Below, one piece after another: positions 31,393-40,988 of a stretch of DNA of 64,000 nt. Positions within the stretch are counted from its first letter, which is position 1; each line of letters begins with the position of its first letter. The position numbers and the translations under genes were made by a program. Source of the stretch: an uncultured Ruminiclostridium sp. (lineage in GTDB: Bacteria; Bacillota; Clostridia; Oscillospirales; Ruminococcaceae). Under the pieces are notes generated by a model. It saw only the letters and a program-made list of their open reading frames with translations, was not told the origin of the DNA and ran no database searches. The DNA is taken from the NCBI GenBank assembly GCA_947623915.1, contig CANQIB010000002.1, positions 62,001 through 126,000 of the forward strand, in the 5' to 3' direction.

Positions 31393-31593
31393 TTATGAAA
31401 CAATAGTAAAAAAATCACTTATTTTACAATTAAGCACCTCACATATACGCGAGAGGTGATCCAGTTTAATAAAGTCTATATTATTATGATAAATATCGCA
31501 GATTGTTGACGGTCTGATTCCTGTCAGACGAGCAAGATCCGCTTGAGACATTTTTAACTCTGTCAGAATCCGGTGAAGGTTTATTATTATCAT
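31393..31593 (-). CDS. Small Xre-type HTH regulator
   Basis: 66 residues; GGAGGG precedes the ATG. One Cro/C1-type helix-turn-helix (MSQADLARLTGIRPSTICDI) plus LDHLSRICEVLNCKISDFF, with no other domain. It is the last gene before the left prophage end, an accessory position, next to the Dam-like methylase. Its target is unknown. Confidence 0.85.
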   Translation of the reverse strand: MIIINLHRILTELKMSQADLARLTGIRPSTICDIYHNNIDFIKLDHLSRICEVLNCKISDFFTIVS

Positions 31594-31675
31594 ATTGCCC
31601 TCCGATCAGCACTATTTTGTTTGCGCAATCGTAACGAAATCCGTTATTGATATCGTAAAAAAAATACTGCTGCGG

Positions 31676-32422
31676 TTAGAAATTACGGATAATAAGCTCT
31701 CTATATAATCCCGCAGATAGATTATTGCTACGTGACACCGAAGTAATATTGTAATCTTTATACATCTCTCGCACAAGAGGAGTATCATTATAAGATAGTA
31801 TAAACATACCTTTAACGCTGTTCAAAGTGCGTTTTAAGCGGTTGTGATCATCGATTGTAAAACCTATTTCATAATATTTCTCCGAACCAAAATAAGGTGG
31901 ATCGCAATAAAACAACGCTGTAGGTCTGTCATATGTATTTATCAGATTTTCAATATCTTTGTGCTCGATTACAACGCTCTGTAAGCGCTCAGAAATGGTT
32001 TGCAAATACTCTCTTGATGAGTTTAGTGGCTTTTTTGAGCAACTGAATTCTCTGCCATTAGCGCCATAAGATAGTCGCATTTTGATATAATACCGAGCTG
32101 CCCGCTGAATATCCGTTAACCCGTGCATTTTAAGCTGTTCTAAGGCGTCAAAAAACATTTCACGGCTGTTATAATATCCGTTGATCTCTTTCTGAAGCTC
32201 TGAACAATGATATTTTATGCAGCGCAGCAGATTTACCAGTTCTCCATCAGCGTCATTGTAGACCTCAAGAGCGGCGTGCCTATCTTTTGTAAGCAGAACC
32301 CAGCCCCCACCGCCGAAAACCTCAATATAGCGATTATAGCGCGCCGGTTCAGGGAACAATTCACAAATTTTTTTGCGTAGTAGGCGTTTTCCGCCTATTC
32401 TTGGAATAGGGCTATTTGTCAT
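31676..32422 (-). CDS. D12-class (Dam-like) DNA adenine methyltransferase
   Basis: 248 residues; ATG follows TTTTGGAGG. N6-adenine methylase of the alpha (D12) class: IPRIGGKRLLRKKI near the start, SAM motif YIEVFGGGGWVLL, and catalytic FYCDPPYFG. There is no matching nuclease, so it is an orphan methylase that could protect phage DNA from host restriction or affect regulation. It lies beyond the late-operon terminator in the accessory left end, like a moron gene. Confidence 0.92.
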   Translation of the reverse strand: MTNSPIPRIGGKRLLRKKICELFPEPARYNRYIEVFGGGGWVLLTKDRHAALEVYNDADGELVNLLRCIKYHCSELQKEINGYYNSREMFFDALEQLKMHGLTDIQRAARYYIKMRLSYGANGREFSCSKKPLNSSREYLQTISERLQSVVIEHKDIENLINTYDRPTALFYCDPPYFGSEKYYEIGFTIDDHNRLKRTLNSVKGMFILSYNDTPLVREMYKDYNITSVSRSNNLSAGLYRELIIRNF

Positions 32423-32456
32423 GTGTTTACCTCCAAAAATCTCTTAAAACAACTTT

Positions 32457-32504
32457 AATAATCCTGTGCCTCCGACAAATGTTACATGAGGCACAGGGAT
32501 TATT
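32457..32504 (-). terminator. Terminator of the late operon
   Basis: Long inverted repeat, 32457-32472 with 32488-32504 (about 15 bp with one unpaired base), immediately downstream of the endolysin stop in leftward transcription. Confidence 0.7.
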
Positions 32505-32505
32505 A

Positions 32506-33414
32506 TTACATTTTTATTAGATCTTCTGCTCGCATTCCGGCGGTGATTTGACCGTCAAGACCTATCACGATATAATCTTTATTCGAGATCGTGCCGACCT
32601 GCTGAACGTCAAATACCGCATCGTATACCCAGCTTGCCAGGCGCGTGCCGGAATAGGTCAGCGCGCCGGTCTTTATTTTGACTTTGTCGCCGACTTTGAG
32701 TGCGACAGGCTGTGCGGGAGCAGGCGCGGGTTTTTCGGCGGGCTTGTCCGACTTGCAGTCGGCGGCATTTACCCAGCCAGTGCAGTCGGCGCAGCCTTTC
32801 GGCGTGGTTATCCTGATACGCCCGTTGATAATGCCATCGGCGTATATGTAGTATGTTCCGGTAATCGTGCCTGATTTCTTGCCAACCGTTGACGACACGT
32901 ATAACGGTGCAGTTTTAAGTTCAACTTTATCACCCTTTCGTAGATCAACAGGGTCGGAAGGCGACGGCTTGACGTTGCCAAATCCTTTTGTACCCATGAG
33001 ATACGGCAACGGATCGACATACACGCCATCGATGCAAACGTCAAAGTGCAAATGCTTGCCATAGCTGTCGCCAGTTTCACCCATTATACCCAGCTTGTCG
33101 CCCGCCTTTACGGTCTGTCCCGATTTGACGCAGACTGACCCAGTTTCGAGGTGCAGGTACCGCGTATATGTACCGTTCGGGTGGCGAATGCGGACATAGT
33201 TGCCCGCTGTATTGTATTTATGATCCACGCCGACGACATCATTACGGCAGCTCTCAACAACGCCGTCCGCCACAGCAACTATAACACATTTTCCCGCGTC
33301 ATCCACAAAATCCATACCTTTGTGCGTGGGGTAGGACGGGTTTCTGGTCTTATAATCAGCGGTAAGCTGCTCCGCCTCGGACGCCAAAACGTGGTGTTTG
33401 TAATTATTCAACAT
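32506..33414 (-). CDS. Phage endolysin: M23 endopeptidase with SH3-like domains
   Basis: 302 residues; GGAGG precedes ATG 33414. The M23 metallopeptidase domain spans about 10-140 (YPTHKGMDFVDD with the first zinc ligands, and GKHLHFDVC). Two SH3-like regions follow, one at about 155-225 (LRKGDKVELKTAPLYVSS), then a Pro/Ala linker (KPAPAPAQP) and a C-terminal module (KVGDKVKIKTGALTYSGTRL). The last module resembles the repeats of the host GH25 lysozyme at 2.7-3.1 kb. The start overlaps the holin gene by 11 bases, a normal lysis cassette. Confidence 0.92.
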   Translation of the reverse strand: MLNNYKHHVLASEAEQLTADYKTRNPSYPTHKGMDFVDDAGKCVIVAVADGVVESCRNDVVGVDHKYNTAGNYVRIRHPNGTYTRYLHLETGSVCVKSGQTVKAGDKLGIMGETGDSYGKHLHFDVCIDGVYVDPLPYLMGTKGFGNVKPSPSDPVDLRKGDKVELKTAPLYVSSTVGKKSGTITGTYYIYADGIINGRIRITTPKGCADCTGWVNAADCKSDKPAEKPAPAPAQPVALKVGDKVKIKTGALTYSGTRLASWVYDAVFDVQQVGTISNKDYIVIGLDGQITAGMRAEDLIKM

Positions 33415-33631
33415 CTTTCTTTTCCTCCTCTTGGTTGTTGATGTTTCCCGCGTCGGCGAACCCCTCCGCGAGAGTGTATGCTACCACCGACGCGGCGGTC
33501 ATTATGGCGCCGGATACGGTATTAGCTATGTTTTGGTTTCCGCTGATGATAACGATTATACCGCTTATCAGCCCCGCGACCGCCAGCCACCATTTGCGGC
33601 TGGTCAGTTTTCTTTTCCAATCAATTTTCAT
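33404..33631 (-). CDS. Phage holin (phi-LC3-type)
   Basis: 75 residues. It begins MKIDWKRKLTSRKWWLAVAG, like phi-LC3-family holins, with two hydrophobic helices (about 14-30 and 38-58) and a charged tail ending QEEEKKDVE. It should form membrane lesions that let the endolysin reach the wall. It sits directly before and overlaps the endolysin gene. Confidence 0.85.
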   Translation of the reverse strand: MKIDWKRKLTSRKWWLAVAGLISGIIVIISGNQNIANTVSGAIMTAASVVAYTLAEGFADAGNINNQEEEKKDVE

Positions 33632-33648
33632 GTTAGATTTCCTTTCTC

Positions 33649-34995
33649 TCAGCCGGTTGCGTGGCTGAGCTCGTATGTTATTTTCATAGTTTGCGACGCC
33701 GTTTTGGTTATAGGTTCGTCGAGATTGTTTATCGTGCCGAGATAATTAAACATGGCTGTTACGTATTTAGATTTATTATACGTACCATAGACATAACAGG
33801 GATTCTCTGTAGGAATAGACATATACCTTAAATCGCCAGAATCATAAAATAAATTTTGCTGTATTATGCCATGCGAATCAATAAGATATTTCCAAGAATT
33901 CTTCCTTTCATAAAATCTTCCGAAATACTGATTCAGTGAGGTCAAGTTATCCCAAAAAGGCATATCAGGCGTTAATAATGCTGTAACTGTCTGTCCATCT
34001 TCACTTAAGCGATATATTTGAGCTCTTTGGCTACGCTCATGCTGGGCAATTAAATAATAAAATCCGTCAAAAAAACCCGCTATACAAGCATAAATTCGAG
34101 AGTCATCCGGCAAAGCCGCGCATGTTACCTTTTTACTGTTCACCACTTTTTGTGAATATATGTCAACAACTATATGAGTAATGGTAGCTATATTTAATGA
34201 ACTAGAAGCATATATAAGATGCACCTGACCGTCTTTTAGGTAAATATCGGCATTATAACGGCTTATGCCACTCACCCCTATATCAATAGTATAAGATTCT
34301 GTATAGGAATAGTTAGTATTGCCTTTAGCTGCAATATCAAACATAGATATTTTTGCTAAATCCATATGGTGTACAATACTTAATTTAAGAGTAGAAGAGA
34401 GTGGTGAAATAGAAACAAAAACGTCCCTATCATCGCTTAACGCGCCTATAAAATCGCCATCAGGCGACATTATTACATTGCCGAGACAATAAAAACTAGT
34501 TAGATCGGCAGCGTTGTTATCGTATGATTGATATCCGGCATTACCGCATTTTACATGTGTAAGCGATAGACATTTAATTGTGCCATTTGCTTTGTCTGAC
34601 GCAAAATCCCAGACGTGCCGGTAACCTATATGTTTATTATCAGAATTATCAATGTATCCTGATTCGGAAGCGTTATATGTACCACGTTTAACTGCCGTTC
34701 CGGAGTAACTGCCCCCTGCATGCCCTACGCAATTAATGGTAGTAGGAGGGAATATAGTTTCCGAATTTGCGGCTATATTATCATCCCACAGCAATAATCC
34801 TCCTAGTCCTTTCGTACAGACCGGCATAAATTGATTATACAGATCGTTGTAGTTTATTCCCGCTTCAATCGTACATTTTGGCGGATTAAGAAGATACTCT
34901 ATCGCCTTTGTGACGATGTTCTTGTTCTCTATACACAGCTGTTCCTTGCCTGTTTTGGCATCAAACAGCTGTATTTTAGACTTACCAACTAGCAT
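33649..34995 (-). CDS. Putative receptor-binding or tail-fibre protein
   Basis: 448 residues, between the tail-hub gene and the holin, where host-recognition proteins usually lie. It starts MLVGKSKIQLFDAKTGKEQL, typical of phage distal tail proteins, and the rest is beta-rich without a recognised domain (repeated short hydrophobic strands, many Asn, Ser and Tyr). Its DNA looks more AT-rich than the neighbours, as expected for fast-evolving adsorption genes. The role is inferred from position. Confidence 0.55.
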   Translation of the reverse strand: MLVGKSKIQLFDAKTGKEQLCIENKNIVTKAIEYLLNPPKCTIEAGINYNDLYNQFMPVCTKGLGGLLLWDDNIAANSETIFPPTTINCVGHAGGSYSGTAVKRGTYNASESGYIDNSDNKHIGYRHVWDFASDKANGTIKCLSLTHVKCGNAGYQSYDNNAADLTSFYCLGNVIMSPDGDFIGALSDDRDVFVSISPLSSTLKLSIVHHMDLAKISMFDIAAKGNTNYSYTESYTIDIGVSGISRYNADIYLKDGQVHLIYASSSLNIATITHIVVDIYSQKVVNSKKVTCAALPDDSRIYACIAGFFDGFYYLIAQHERSQRAQIYRLSEDGQTVTALLTPDMPFWDNLTSLNQYFGRFYERKNSWKYLIDSHGIIQQNLFYDSGDLRYMSIPTENPCYVYGTYNKSKYVTAMFNYLGTINNLDEPITKTASQTMKITYELSHATG

Positions 34996-35009
34996 AATTA
35001 TTACCTCCG

Positions 35010-36998
35010 TTAGCTTTTTGAGGTAACCTCAAATGATAGGATAAATGACTCTACAAAAAGCTCATTATGATCTTTGAGGTTGCCATTTGATTGTTCATAC
35101 GATACGCTTATCACATTGCCGATTTTTGATATTTCCGCAAAAACAAGCGATATGGTATGCTGGTTTGACTGGGTTATCTCTGCCGGATTGAGGTATATCA
35201 CCTCATTTCCGACAGTAGAATTGACAACGAAAGCATTTAGATTATAAGTCATATCATCAGAGCAGACAGGATTAGAAAATGTGATCGTTATCTCGTTGTC
35301 ACTCATCTGAGCGTACACAGCTCTTATCGGCAGCAATTCCGATATATCGGTATGCCTAGCCTGTATATCTATGCCTTGCCACATAGGCAACTGCTCCCGT
35401 ATTGTTTGAGCGATTGGGTATTGTAGTTTATAGATGCCGCTGTCCGATATGTCCGTCATAACGGCCGCGAAAGCAGCAGACCAGTACGGCATCAGTTCCC
35501 GCACGGATATAGTGCCATCCCAAGCTACATTACCGGCAAGTCCGTTGCCTGTCACAACGGCATAACCCTGATTGGCAGGGACTGTACCTTCTGCCGTGTC
35601 AGAAGTGCTGATATATATAGATACATTATGCTGCCCGTTAGTGGTACCGGCTATTGGCATTGTTATTGACTTGAAGTTATCCCCAACAGCACATATCTGT
35701 GGGAAAGACGCTATTGCTGTACCGTTAAAAATTACGGTAAATACAACAGTACCCGCAGTAGTCAGCTTAAAAGGAATAGTGGCTATCAGTATAGGAACAC
35801 AAACCATATCAGCGGCAAAATTAACGCGCAGGACGTTCGCCCTTGTGCCTACTGCCGGGATAGTCGCCGCCGATGAGACGGAATAATACACCGCCATAGC
35901 GTTTTTGGATTGGCTGACGGGAGACTCACCGCCTATCCTGTTACCAGATTCGGCAGCTGACTCAGCATTGGAGATAATCGTTTCATTAAATCCGTTATCT
36001 ACTCCTATACTGTAGGTCAGCTCATGTATTATTGCTCGGCATTTTCTGCCACGATAGGTTACATTTATCGTATCTCCGGGAAAAAGCCACCCCGTACCTC
36101 TGCGTGTGAGATTAGCCGAGTAATATCTAAATCCGCCCAGCTTGTGCCATAAATACTCAAGGATCTCAACAGTGCAGAACGGGTTATTTACCTCTACAAT
36201 ACCCTCCATATCTTCTTCGTAAGTGTCGCCTGTATCGTTAATAAAAAATGTATCAGCCCCGCATATTACCCGCACGCCTTTTATTTCAAAGCCGTCGTCT
36301 GCGTCGCCGATAGAACAATCGCTGCATTGGGTATAATCTATTTCGGCAGCGGTAACGCCGGAAATTGAGGTAAAAATAAGCACACCCATATTGTCAAAAT
36401 GCACATTACATCCGTGAGAAGCGGCAATAAAACTTAATATCTCTCGGTATGTGTAATATTTGCTGCTGTCATCGACCGCCTCGGAATTATACACAGGACG
36501 CTTATCGACGGAAAAATCCTCACATAAAATATTGTGAGAAAATCCGTTTATTTTGGCTATATAATCAATCATCTGCTGATGAGTGGCGGGAAAGGATAAT
36601 GCAGGTACGGTACCTGATTTGTTGCCGGTGAACTTACACGGCTTGTCAAGGTAGTACATCTTATCTTGTGCCTCGATGGTCACTATACCGTTATCCTGTG
36701 TGAGGTCGATAATGAAAAAATGTCCGAGCTGCTGAAAGTCTGAGCCGCCTATTTTGATATAACTATCAACCGCATAATTAGACAGCGACGGCGGAGTATT
36801 GCCGCGAAAACTGGCGGTCATTCGGTCGGACACAGCCGCTCCGATCGAAAATCCGCTGCCGTTGGAATCCTCTCTGCTGATCTCAACACTCAGTATATCC
36901 TCGTTAATATATTCAACGCTGCCTATCTTGATTTTTGCGGCAATATCTCGGATGTTCTTTTCGGCAGCGATTTTGAAATCTGACGGTACCGATATCAT
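35010..36998 (-). CDS. Phage tail hub / minor tail protein
   Basis: 662 residues. The N-terminal half (FKIAAEKNIRDIAAKIKIGS, then DSYIKIGGSDFQQLGHFFI) resembles the tail-hub proteins of Firmicutes siphophages that cap the tail tube; GWLFPGDTINVTYRGRKCRA marks the end of this unit. The C-terminal about 300 residues look like beta-sandwich modules (VVFTVIFNGTAIAS; EITITFSNPVCSDDM), possibly carbohydrate-binding or peptidase-associated. Its start overlaps the end of the 113-residue gene upstream. Confidence 0.7.
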   Translation of the reverse strand: MISVPSDFKIAAEKNIRDIAAKIKIGSVEYINEDILSVEISREDSNGSGFSIGAAVSDRMTASFRGNTPPSLSNYAVDSYIKIGGSDFQQLGHFFIIDLTQDNGIVTIEAQDKMYYLDKPCKFTGNKSGTVPALSFPATHQQMIDYIAKINGFSHNILCEDFSVDKRPVYNSEAVDDSSKYYTYREILSFIAASHGCNVHFDNMGVLIFTSISGVTAAEIDYTQCSDCSIGDADDGFEIKGVRVICGADTFFINDTGDTYEEDMEGIVEVNNPFCTVEILEYLWHKLGGFRYYSANLTRRGTGWLFPGDTINVTYRGRKCRAIIHELTYSIGVDNGFNETIISNAESAAESGNRIGGESPVSQSKNAMAVYYSVSSAATIPAVGTRANVLRVNFAADMVCVPILIATIPFKLTTAGTVVFTVIFNGTAIASFPQICAVGDNFKSITMPIAGTTNGQHNVSIYISTSDTAEGTVPANQGYAVVTGNGLAGNVAWDGTISVRELMPYWSAAFAAVMTDISDSGIYKLQYPIAQTIREQLPMWQGIDIQARHTDISELLPIRAVYAQMSDNEITITFSNPVCSDDMTYNLNAFVVNSTVGNEVIYLNPAEITQSNQHTISLVFAEISKIGNVISVSYEQSNGNLKDHNELFVESFILSFEVTSKS

Positions 36999-37336
36999 AC
37001 TTCCTCCAAATCGATCGTGATGTTCGAAACATAACGGCCGGTATTATCCTCATAGACGGTCGCCGCCGACGGATTATTTATCAAATGTACATTATATTCC
37101 GCACCATCCTCTGACAGAGTTATCCCAGTCTTTTGGATCTCGACTGATATCTTTTCCCATTGAGATACACTAATCAAACCAAAAGTAAGGTGGAAAGTGT
37201 TTTTGAAATCTCCGATACGGTCTACTTTGGCAGTACCATCTAATGTATATAATACCGACTTGCCTCGGCAGCCCTTATCAACGGTATAACCGGTAATGAG
37301 CTTTGATACATCATATCCGTTTATCGTGATACGCAT
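36995..37336 (-). CDS. Phage tail protein of unknown role
   Basis: 113 residues (MRITINGYDVSKLITGYTVD), beta-rich, between the tape measure and tail hub, where a distal tail (Dit)-like component is expected. It is shorter than typical Dit proteins, so this is only a positional guess. It overlaps the next gene by four bases (ATGA). Confidence 0.6.
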   Translation of the reverse strand: MRITINGYDVSKLITGYTVDKGCRGKSVLYTLDGTAKVDRIGDFKNTFHLTFGLISVSQWEKISVEIQKTGITLSEDGAEYNVHLINNPSAATVYEDNTGRYVSNITIDLEEV

Positions 37337-37347
37337 ACACTATCCTC

Positions 37348-40300
37348 CTACAGCGGCGATTTGCCTGTTTGCTTAGTTATCTTTTTGATGCCTTTAACGG
37401 TTGCTTTTGCGAGTGTGTAATCGTTAGTCTTGAGCGTTACATCAAGCGTATATTGCATTTTTTCCTGTGCCGTTTTAAGGCTCTTTAACTCTGCGACAAC
37501 GTCATTAAGAGTAGCATCAGCTTTCTCAGTTGTGCCGGCTGACATGGCTTTGGTGGATAAGCCTGATATAATCTTAGCTGATGAGCTGTTCCCGACCTTT
37601 GATTTACCTATTGCAGCGGCTAGTTTGTTATTAGTCTCTTTAGCGTTGTCCCACATTGTCGGAATATATGAGGTTATGTTTATGGTGTTTCCTTCGGTAT
37701 TTCTGGAATTGGCATTTGCCGTTGCCGAACCGACGGTAGGAACAGTATTGCTATAAGTCGGCTTAACAACTGAGGCAATCTTAGATTTTTGAGTGTTACC
37801 GACCGATATGTTTGATGTACCTAACAAGGACTGTGTTGGCGTGTATGTAGGTATATCGATATTTGACGGAGTGTAGGCAAATTTTTCAAAGCCTAAATCG
37901 TCGACACTAAACTCAGGGGCTGTATAGGTATATCCTGAGCTTATATTAGCGGATTTTTTTTGGATATCATTTTTCGACTGCTCCTCTGCCTTTGCAGACA
38001 GATTGTCAGTAGAACTATAAGGCTTATATCCTTGCGAATACAATCCATTTGATTCTCTGATATTGTTATACCATTCATCGACATTATCCTGATCGAGGTA
38101 ATCGCTGAGCCACACGTCATAGGCACGCTTCTTCTCATCTGTGTCAAGGTACTTATTCTTGGCAGAGTTAAGTGCATCTTCAGCCGACATACCTTTTCGC
38201 AGCTCGTCTATAATATAAGCGTTCATGTCCGTTTGCAGACTGCTGTACTTAGATGATAGATTTACTGTTTCTATATCGTCTTGGTGAGTAGCCTCGTACA
38301 TTGCTCGGCCTATGTTCTCACAGGCTTTGACTGTATCATCGTACCATTTTTGCAAAGACGTTCCAAACATACTGTCTATTGCACCAAGAACATTAGAGAA
38401 AAGGTCAACAAATCCTTGTCCAAACTGTACAAGACCGCCCATGATATCGCCGGAAAGAAAATTTGCTACACCGCTGAAAACATCGGCGAGAGCGGCTATA
38501 TTCTGTGCAACAAATTCTATTGCAGGCGCCAAAAATGATATAAGGATATTTATTATGGCCTCGAATATAGGCATGATTGGCTCTAGTGCTCCGGTTATTA
38601 GGCTGACAAAAGCACCAAGCAACTGTCCTACAGCGTCTATTATTGTTCCGAGCGGATCTGCCAAAGCGACTATAAGGTCAAGGATAGGTTCTAATAGTGC
38701 AATCGCTATATCAAGGATCGGCATTAGAGCGTCGATGACCTCAAGCAGCGGGGGCAACAGCTTTTCAACCACTTCTATTAACGGTGGCAGGAGCTCATTA
38801 AGCAGCTCAATAAGAGTAGGCGCTATACGCTGAATCGCATCGCCCAGAAATGACATCAGCGGTTTAAGCAGTTCTACAAACTGAGGCAACACATTTTTAA
38901 TAATATCGATGAGCGGTTCTATAAGCTCCGACAAATCGGATATTATAGGTGTGATTAGCTCTGATATTTCAGGCAACAGCTCCTCGATAATCGGGGTTAT
39001 CGAGGCGATGACCTCTTTAAGCACGGGGATAAGAGTTTCGCCCAGCGGGATAAGCAGTAGCTCCATTGTGCGGGTAAGCCCCTCAAACATATCTGAAAGG
39101 CTGCTATATTTAACATCGTTCATCTCGGCGAGTTTATCTCGCTGGGTATCTATCGCACCGTCCATCTGTGACATAGCAAGCACGGCGTCGCGTCCGAGAT
39201 CCTCCCACTTAGTACCATAGAGGGCTACACCTGCAGCGTTTTGGACTACGTCATCATCGCAAGCTGCAAGCTGAGCATTAACAAGCTGATAAGCTTTATA
39301 TGCCCGGTCGCCGCCTGCCGCAAATTCCGCTGTCAGTTTTTCGGCATCAAGCCCAAGAGCATTTAAGCCCTCTGCTGTGGTAGTAGAGCCGTCCTTTGCA
39401 CGGATAGAAAATTCTTTGAAAGCGTCGTTTAAGAAATCTATCTGATAGGCACCGCTTTTCGCACCGGATATCATCATTGAGAGAGCTTGTTCGGCGGAAA
39501 AGCCCATATCAGCATAAAATGTGCTGTACTCAGATAGCTGATCCGCAAGGTCGCCGTTTTGGTTAAGGCCGTTTTCGGCACCTTGAGCCATGAGGTTATA
39601 CGCCTCTTTGGCAGAGATCCCAAACTGATTTACAAGGGCGTTTGCGCCTCGTATACCCTCGGCAATATCCATATCATAGACATCGGACATCATATAAGCA
39701 GCTTCTATCACAGGCTGTATATCTGCGTCTGACAGCCCGCGCATTTGCTGTTTGATAAGTGATATATTATTAGCTATGTCCTCAAACGACTCGCCAAAAT
39801 TATTGCCGTAAATCGCGGTTATCGTATCCTTATACTTTTCGGCATCAGCCTTTGACAGACCGAGCGATGCAGACAGCTGATTAGTAGCTTTGTCCAGATC
39901 GTTAGCTGCATTCACAGCTGCAGTACCTACAACGGCAACTCCTCCTGCCGCAGCGGCAACGCCTGCACCTATACCTGCAGCGGCTTTTTTACCGACAGCA
40001 GCCATCGAGGAGGACACCTTAGAGCCTAAGCCTTGAGCCTTTTCCTCGATGTTTTTTGCTGCTCCGTCCGCCGCTTTAACAATCTCATCAGCAGCTTGCT
40101 TGTTCGCGTCAACCACCTTTTGAGCCTCAGTCTTAGCAACCTTTGTCATCGACTGTTTATTAGCTTTATCGTTTTCCGCTATTCTGTCGGATTGGTCTTC
40201 CGCGTGATCGGCTATTTTTTTCTGAGTGCTGCTGCTGTCCTTTTGGATATCTGCGTTCGCTTTTTCGAAGGACTTACGCATTTTTTCTTCAGCTTTATCC

Positions 40301-40362
40301 AGATCCTTATCAAGGTTAGAATAATCAGCTCGCAGCTCATATTCTACATTTCCGTCTGCTAT
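37348..40362 (-). CDS. Tail tape-measure protein with apparent ATA start
   Basis: 1004 residues if begun at ATA 40362. A perfect anti-Shine-Dalgarno complement (AGGAGGTGAT) lies upstream and the frame from there reads ADGNVEYELRADYSNLDKDL, the usual start of tape-measure proteins. The first ATG is 27 codons further in (40281) and has no ribosome site. An in-frame ATT lies one codon earlier. The protein has a coiled-coil N-terminus, a Gly/Ala-rich hydrophobic stretch (about 110-155), an Ile/Leu/Pro helical repeat region (about 430-650) and a low-complexity C-terminus. It sets tail length. Confidence 0.9.
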   Translation of the reverse strand: MADGNVEYELRADYSNLDKDLDKAEEKMRKSFEKANADIQKDSSSTQKKIADHAEDQSDRIAENDKANKQSMTKVAKTEAQKVVDANKQAADEIVKAADGAAKNIEEKAQGLGSKVSSSMAAVGKKAAAGIGAGVAAAAGGVAVVGTAAVNAANDLDKATNQLSASLGLSKADAEKYKDTITAIYGNNFGESFEDIANNISLIKQQMRGLSDADIQPVIEAAYMMSDVYDMDIAEGIRGANALVNQFGISAKEAYNLMAQGAENGLNQNGDLADQLSEYSTFYADMGFSAEQALSMMISGAKSGAYQIDFLNDAFKEFSIRAKDGSTTTAEGLNALGLDAEKLTAEFAAGGDRAYKAYQLVNAQLAACDDDVVQNAAGVALYGTKWEDLGRDAVLAMSQMDGAIDTQRDKLAEMNDVKYSSLSDMFEGLTRTMELLLIPLGETLIPVLKEVIASITPIIEELLPEISELITPIISDLSELIEPLIDIIKNVLPQFVELLKPLMSFLGDAIQRIAPTLIELLNELLPPLIEVVEKLLPPLLEVIDALMPILDIAIALLEPILDLIVALADPLGTIIDAVGQLLGAFVSLITGALEPIMPIFEAIINILISFLAPAIEFVAQNIAALADVFSGVANFLSGDIMGGLVQFGQGFVDLFSNVLGAIDSMFGTSLQKWYDDTVKACENIGRAMYEATHQDDIETVNLSSKYSSLQTDMNAYIIDELRKGMSAEDALNSAKNKYLDTDEKKRAYDVWLSDYLDQDNVDEWYNNIRESNGLYSQGYKPYSSTDNLSAKAEEQSKNDIQKKSANISSGYTYTAPEFSVDDLGFEKFAYTPSNIDIPTYTPTQSLLGTSNISVGNTQKSKIASVVKPTYSNTVPTVGSATANANSRNTEGNTINITSYIPTMWDNAKETNNKLAAAIGKSKVGNSSSAKIISGLSTKAMSAGTTEKADATLNDVVAELKSLKTAQEKMQYTLDVTLKTNDYTLAKATVKGIKKITKQTGKSPL

Positions 40363-40382
40363 AATATATCACCTCCTCACGC

Positions 40383-40988
40383 CTACTCGTTTGCTTTTTG
40401 CTCCAAAATCGCAAACAGCTTGTTCCAGCCCTCCTCTGCCTTTTGAGGATTAACATGATCGCGTATTGCATAAATCGCCTTGAGATTGGTCAATTTCTCG
40501 ATATACTTGCCGTTATGCTTGTTAGGCGGTGGAACGGGAGTAGAGCGTATTTCTACTATCTGCATAAGCCGAGTATCCTCCGGCAAAGCTTTAAGCAACG
40601 ACAAAAAGCACCACCATTGCATATAGCCCTGTTCCTTGAAAAGGTCTATCCCGTATGCCTGTAAAAACGCCGCGTATATATAAGGCGCGTCCTGTGAGTA
40701 ACTGATAGTATCAGGTTCGTCGTCACTTTCTGCGGACTTATCAAAATTAATAAGTTTGCTGATTATTTCATTGACTACGGATATACGTTCTGCCATAGAT
40801 GCTTTTCGATTATCCATAACAAACCAGTCATACAGTATATCCAGTGCGCTCTCTTGGTCAAACTCCTCGCCCGATAACAGCTTGACAGCCTCCAAAACTC
40901 GGTCAAAGGACAAATTTATCGCATAATTTTTGCCCCCGACATTGATACTGCGGGGGCAGGGACGGCTAATGCTGTAGCTGCTGTCCAT
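40383..40988 (-). CDS. Gp15-family phage tail assembly protein
   Basis: 201 residues matching the bacteriophage Gp15 family: AINLSFDRVLEAVKLL, EFDQESALDILYDWFV, and QWWCFLSLLKALPEDTRLMQI. In siphophages of Firmicutes this gene lies between the tail chaperone and the tape measure, as here, and likely acts with the upstream gene as assembly chaperone. It overlaps that gene at TAATG. Confidence 0.8.
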   Translation of the reverse strand: MDSSYSISRPCPRSINVGGKNYAINLSFDRVLEAVKLLSGEEFDQESALDILYDWFVMDNRKASMAERISVVNEIISKLINFDKSAESDDEPDTISYSQDAPYIYAAFLQAYGIDLFKEQGYMQWWCFLSLLKALPEDTRLMQIVEIRSTPVPPPNKHNGKYIEKLTNLKAIYAIRDHVNPQKAEEGWNKLFAILEQKANE

